Positions 63,501 through 64,000 of a DNA stretch of 64,000 nucleotides are shown here, in pieces. The notes below the pieces were generated by a model. It was not told the origin of the DNA and made no database searches. It saw only the letters and a program-made list of their open reading frames with translations. Origin of the DNA: an uncultured bacterium (GTDB taxonomy: Bacteria; Verrucomicrobiota; Kiritimatiellia; CAIKKV01); contig CALHRZ010000006.1 of the NCBI GenBank assembly GCA_938038445.1, positions 1 to 64,000 on the forward strand, written 5' to 3'. The position numbers and the translations under genes are program-made. Numbering within the stretch: position 1 is the first letter of the stretch; every line of letters begins with the position of its first letter.

Positions 63501-64000
63501 ACCGGATCCTCCGCGAACCAGTTGGTCTCGCAGGTAAGCGTAACGGGCCGGCTGCCGGCCATAAGGGAAAGCGCAGCGGGAACGGGTCCAGGCGCGGCTT
63601 TCGATTGAGAGGGCTGGAGATCGAGCGGTCGAATGAAGGCCGGCTTCGGACGAATCGCTTGGGCAGATAGTTTGACCCGTGCGACCATCATCGAATTGAG
63701 AAAGGTCCAAATGCCCGCGCCTCCCCTCGGAATGGGATCGGGATCGTTCACTGTAAAGACCAGATCATTATCGAAATAGAATTCGAGACGATCCCCGATC
63801 CGACGAAGCTTGAGGTAATACCATGCGCCATGCACGTCCCGGCCGGGTGCAACCAGGGGCTCATAACCCATACGCCGATTCCCTTCTCGCCGGCGGGGAA
63901 CGAGGTATTGATCCGATCGGGCAATCTCACGGCCGTTGCGGTAGAGAATCGTGTAGAGTTGAGATTGGTCAGGATCCCACGCCGTCGTCGTGACGGTATA
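60548..64000 (-). CDS. Large secreted multidomain beta-rich protein, 5' end outside window
   Basis: The frame stays open to the right edge, so at least 1150 residues belong to this gene. The first part visible (RREGNRRMGYEPLVAP, GAWYYLKLRRIGDRLEFYFD, FTVNDPDPIPRGGAGIW) is a laminin-G-like or GH-associated jelly roll. Several further beta-sandwich repeats contain LDELVVGP and HHLFLRARNRMGLESPVTDI (fibronectin-III-like). It ends with a Ig-like segment, GGLWVVASPTDKAGN. No enzymatic motif is clear. It is a plausible cell-surface or polysaccharide-binding protein. It runs four bases before the lipoyl carrier gene; whether transcription reads through is unknown. Confidence 0.6.
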   Translation of the reverse strand, partial: YTVTTTAWDPDQSQLYTILYRNGREIARSDQYLVPRRREGNRRMGYEPLVAPGRDVHGAWYYLKLRRIGDRLEFYFDNDLVFTVNDPDPIPRGGAGIWTFLNSMMVARVKLSAQAIRPKPAFIRPLDLQPSQSKAAPGPVPAALSLMAGSRPVTLTCETNWFAEDPVGGLTLEWGGSGEGGPYFAATARMGASSMQVRSALPPLPLERCAGWRFEIKRTPAALLDFHYSVGRTEPDGTYVPFRRFVYRLSGPGGIKGGPIETGYTPLGSVSSNEWTVVEKGWTPVTVWVPRHMLPMDSGFLIRAEGFGLMSPCTELQGVAGNRPGDGYAVRRFTEIPYGDPPELTAAAGVPEFAVFSIVDWKTGRLLAECQGMAGLRQEIASLGDPGYFALLIRRMIRGRPESCVPMAWIRLPPEPAVSFRWSSETPDAIEFVRDGEYPDPRFLTASVLFDDVAIRPETVHISTRRAPVPRLERFRKESVTVMMRGAGWEKREALAWSEASKRGPPVLLRLEGSVPYLQNFEAREPLERETDPAGLERARLIWQGTNFGRCLEVRNTASDKRLRAVLPAAFSLARHPLLQFYYSTQDPMTRISLSLGGGRFVRLSEPHPQAVPVRLAEPILSDGRWRSWLGIIADAAGIRPFSPRTFLVQDPEFGSFHPIDQTGVFSSWRLDELVVGPAVSAVRPLALTPHYFDFEEEIEVQAAVGVGAGSWLARPEEEREHMKWTSIPNGEPFNPSLEGLEDGVHHLFLRARNRMGLESPVTDIPFLLDRKPLRITSEIASTEGNVRNQAEWRIAFGHDGGAPLDPESLRIFCDEHEVVADGQSGRLTYQSDVTVLALTWPWLFRVPLNQTTNGQILRFSLRGIQDGAGNRSPDFVTEWRIDYEKDRIPPTLLALQMPSNVFWRTAWEMPTERNLFFAPRGPTALQIQRSTNDPPYLIARGAKDAGVVARFDATPWNLERFPFLALQLRRPLFSDQGEDETLSLTLELGTGQTLAIPLTARKGKSRAGFPEPPSWISNRWTTLAYNVRDLVRQHQPPTNEVGYLVRGMTLRAVQKDGESLFHLRDLYLYGAGMAQDGVRIQAYDASGMAPPVWHYEDREGKKIGGEQPMAALDGGLWVVASPTDKAGNSTLPIRFPWWGTHPPVKQEGD

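Overview
The window reads as a chromosome segment of a Gram-negative, strictly fermentative or anaerobic bacterium, probably from the PVC side of the tree (Kiritimatiellota-like). The evidence is indirect. It has outer-membrane functions (TolB, Pal, SurA, two TonB-dependent receptors), a Tat translocase, a formylglycine-type sulfatase with sugar-acting enzymes, a trimeric [FeFe]-hydrogenase, and Na+/solute symport with the small accessory protein seen beside such symporters. No rRNA or phylogenetic marker alignment is possible here, so the phylum is inference. Genes are dense, with many ATGA/GTGA overlaps, and no insertion sequence, prophage or CRISPR array was seen.

Layout. 1-3187 (+): tail of a LamG-type surface protein, tolB, pal, tatA, tatC. 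3212-10197 (-): sugar catabolism (GH4, a TIM-barrel isomerase, sulfatase, CE7 esterase) and two coupled RlmI-like methyltransferases. 10320-15372 (+): initiator tRNA, rpoN and mfd. 15303-24214 (-): a long operon-like run of an opine-dehydrogenase-type protein, a TM-helix protein, a B12-binding/mutase-like protein, an asparagine-synthetase-like protein without Cys2, surA-like, pdxA, ksgA and an isomerase. 24597-31627 (+): a CBS protein, HydC/HydB/HydA (HydB fused to a GltD/NfnB-like module) and a GFO/IDH/MocA oxidoreductase. 31653-35761: tRNA-Thr, a PHP-type hydrolase, a DsbD-alpha/redoxin pair and a GH43-like protein. 35843-38744 (+): a BirA-type operator, birA and a coupled TonB receptor. 38741-45950: a GH-like protein, a BtuB-like receptor, symporter genes and an SUMF1-like protein. 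46558-54140 (+): a 28-bp palindrome, lon, cysE-like and purL. 54141-64000 (-): the tightest cluster, described next.

The strongest candidates for undescribed biology are three. (1) At 54141-60543, a seven-gene block combines 2-oxoacid dehydrogenase E1 alpha and beta, a lipoyl/subunit-binding carrier with no E2 acyltransferase domain, a complete ketosynthase, a second ketosynthase whose nucleophilic Cys is Ser and whose second His is Glu (KS/chain-length-factor-like), a FabG reductase and a GT2 glycosyltransferase. It could make an acyl or polyketide-like chain primed by oxidative decarboxylation of a 2-oxoacid on a lipoyl arm. (2) At 19140-24214, an opine-dehydrogenase, B12-mutase-like and AsnB-like operon suggests an unusual amino-acid-derived product. 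(3) A BirA operator precedes a birA-TonB-receptor operon, which predicts a biotin-responsive outer-membrane transporter.
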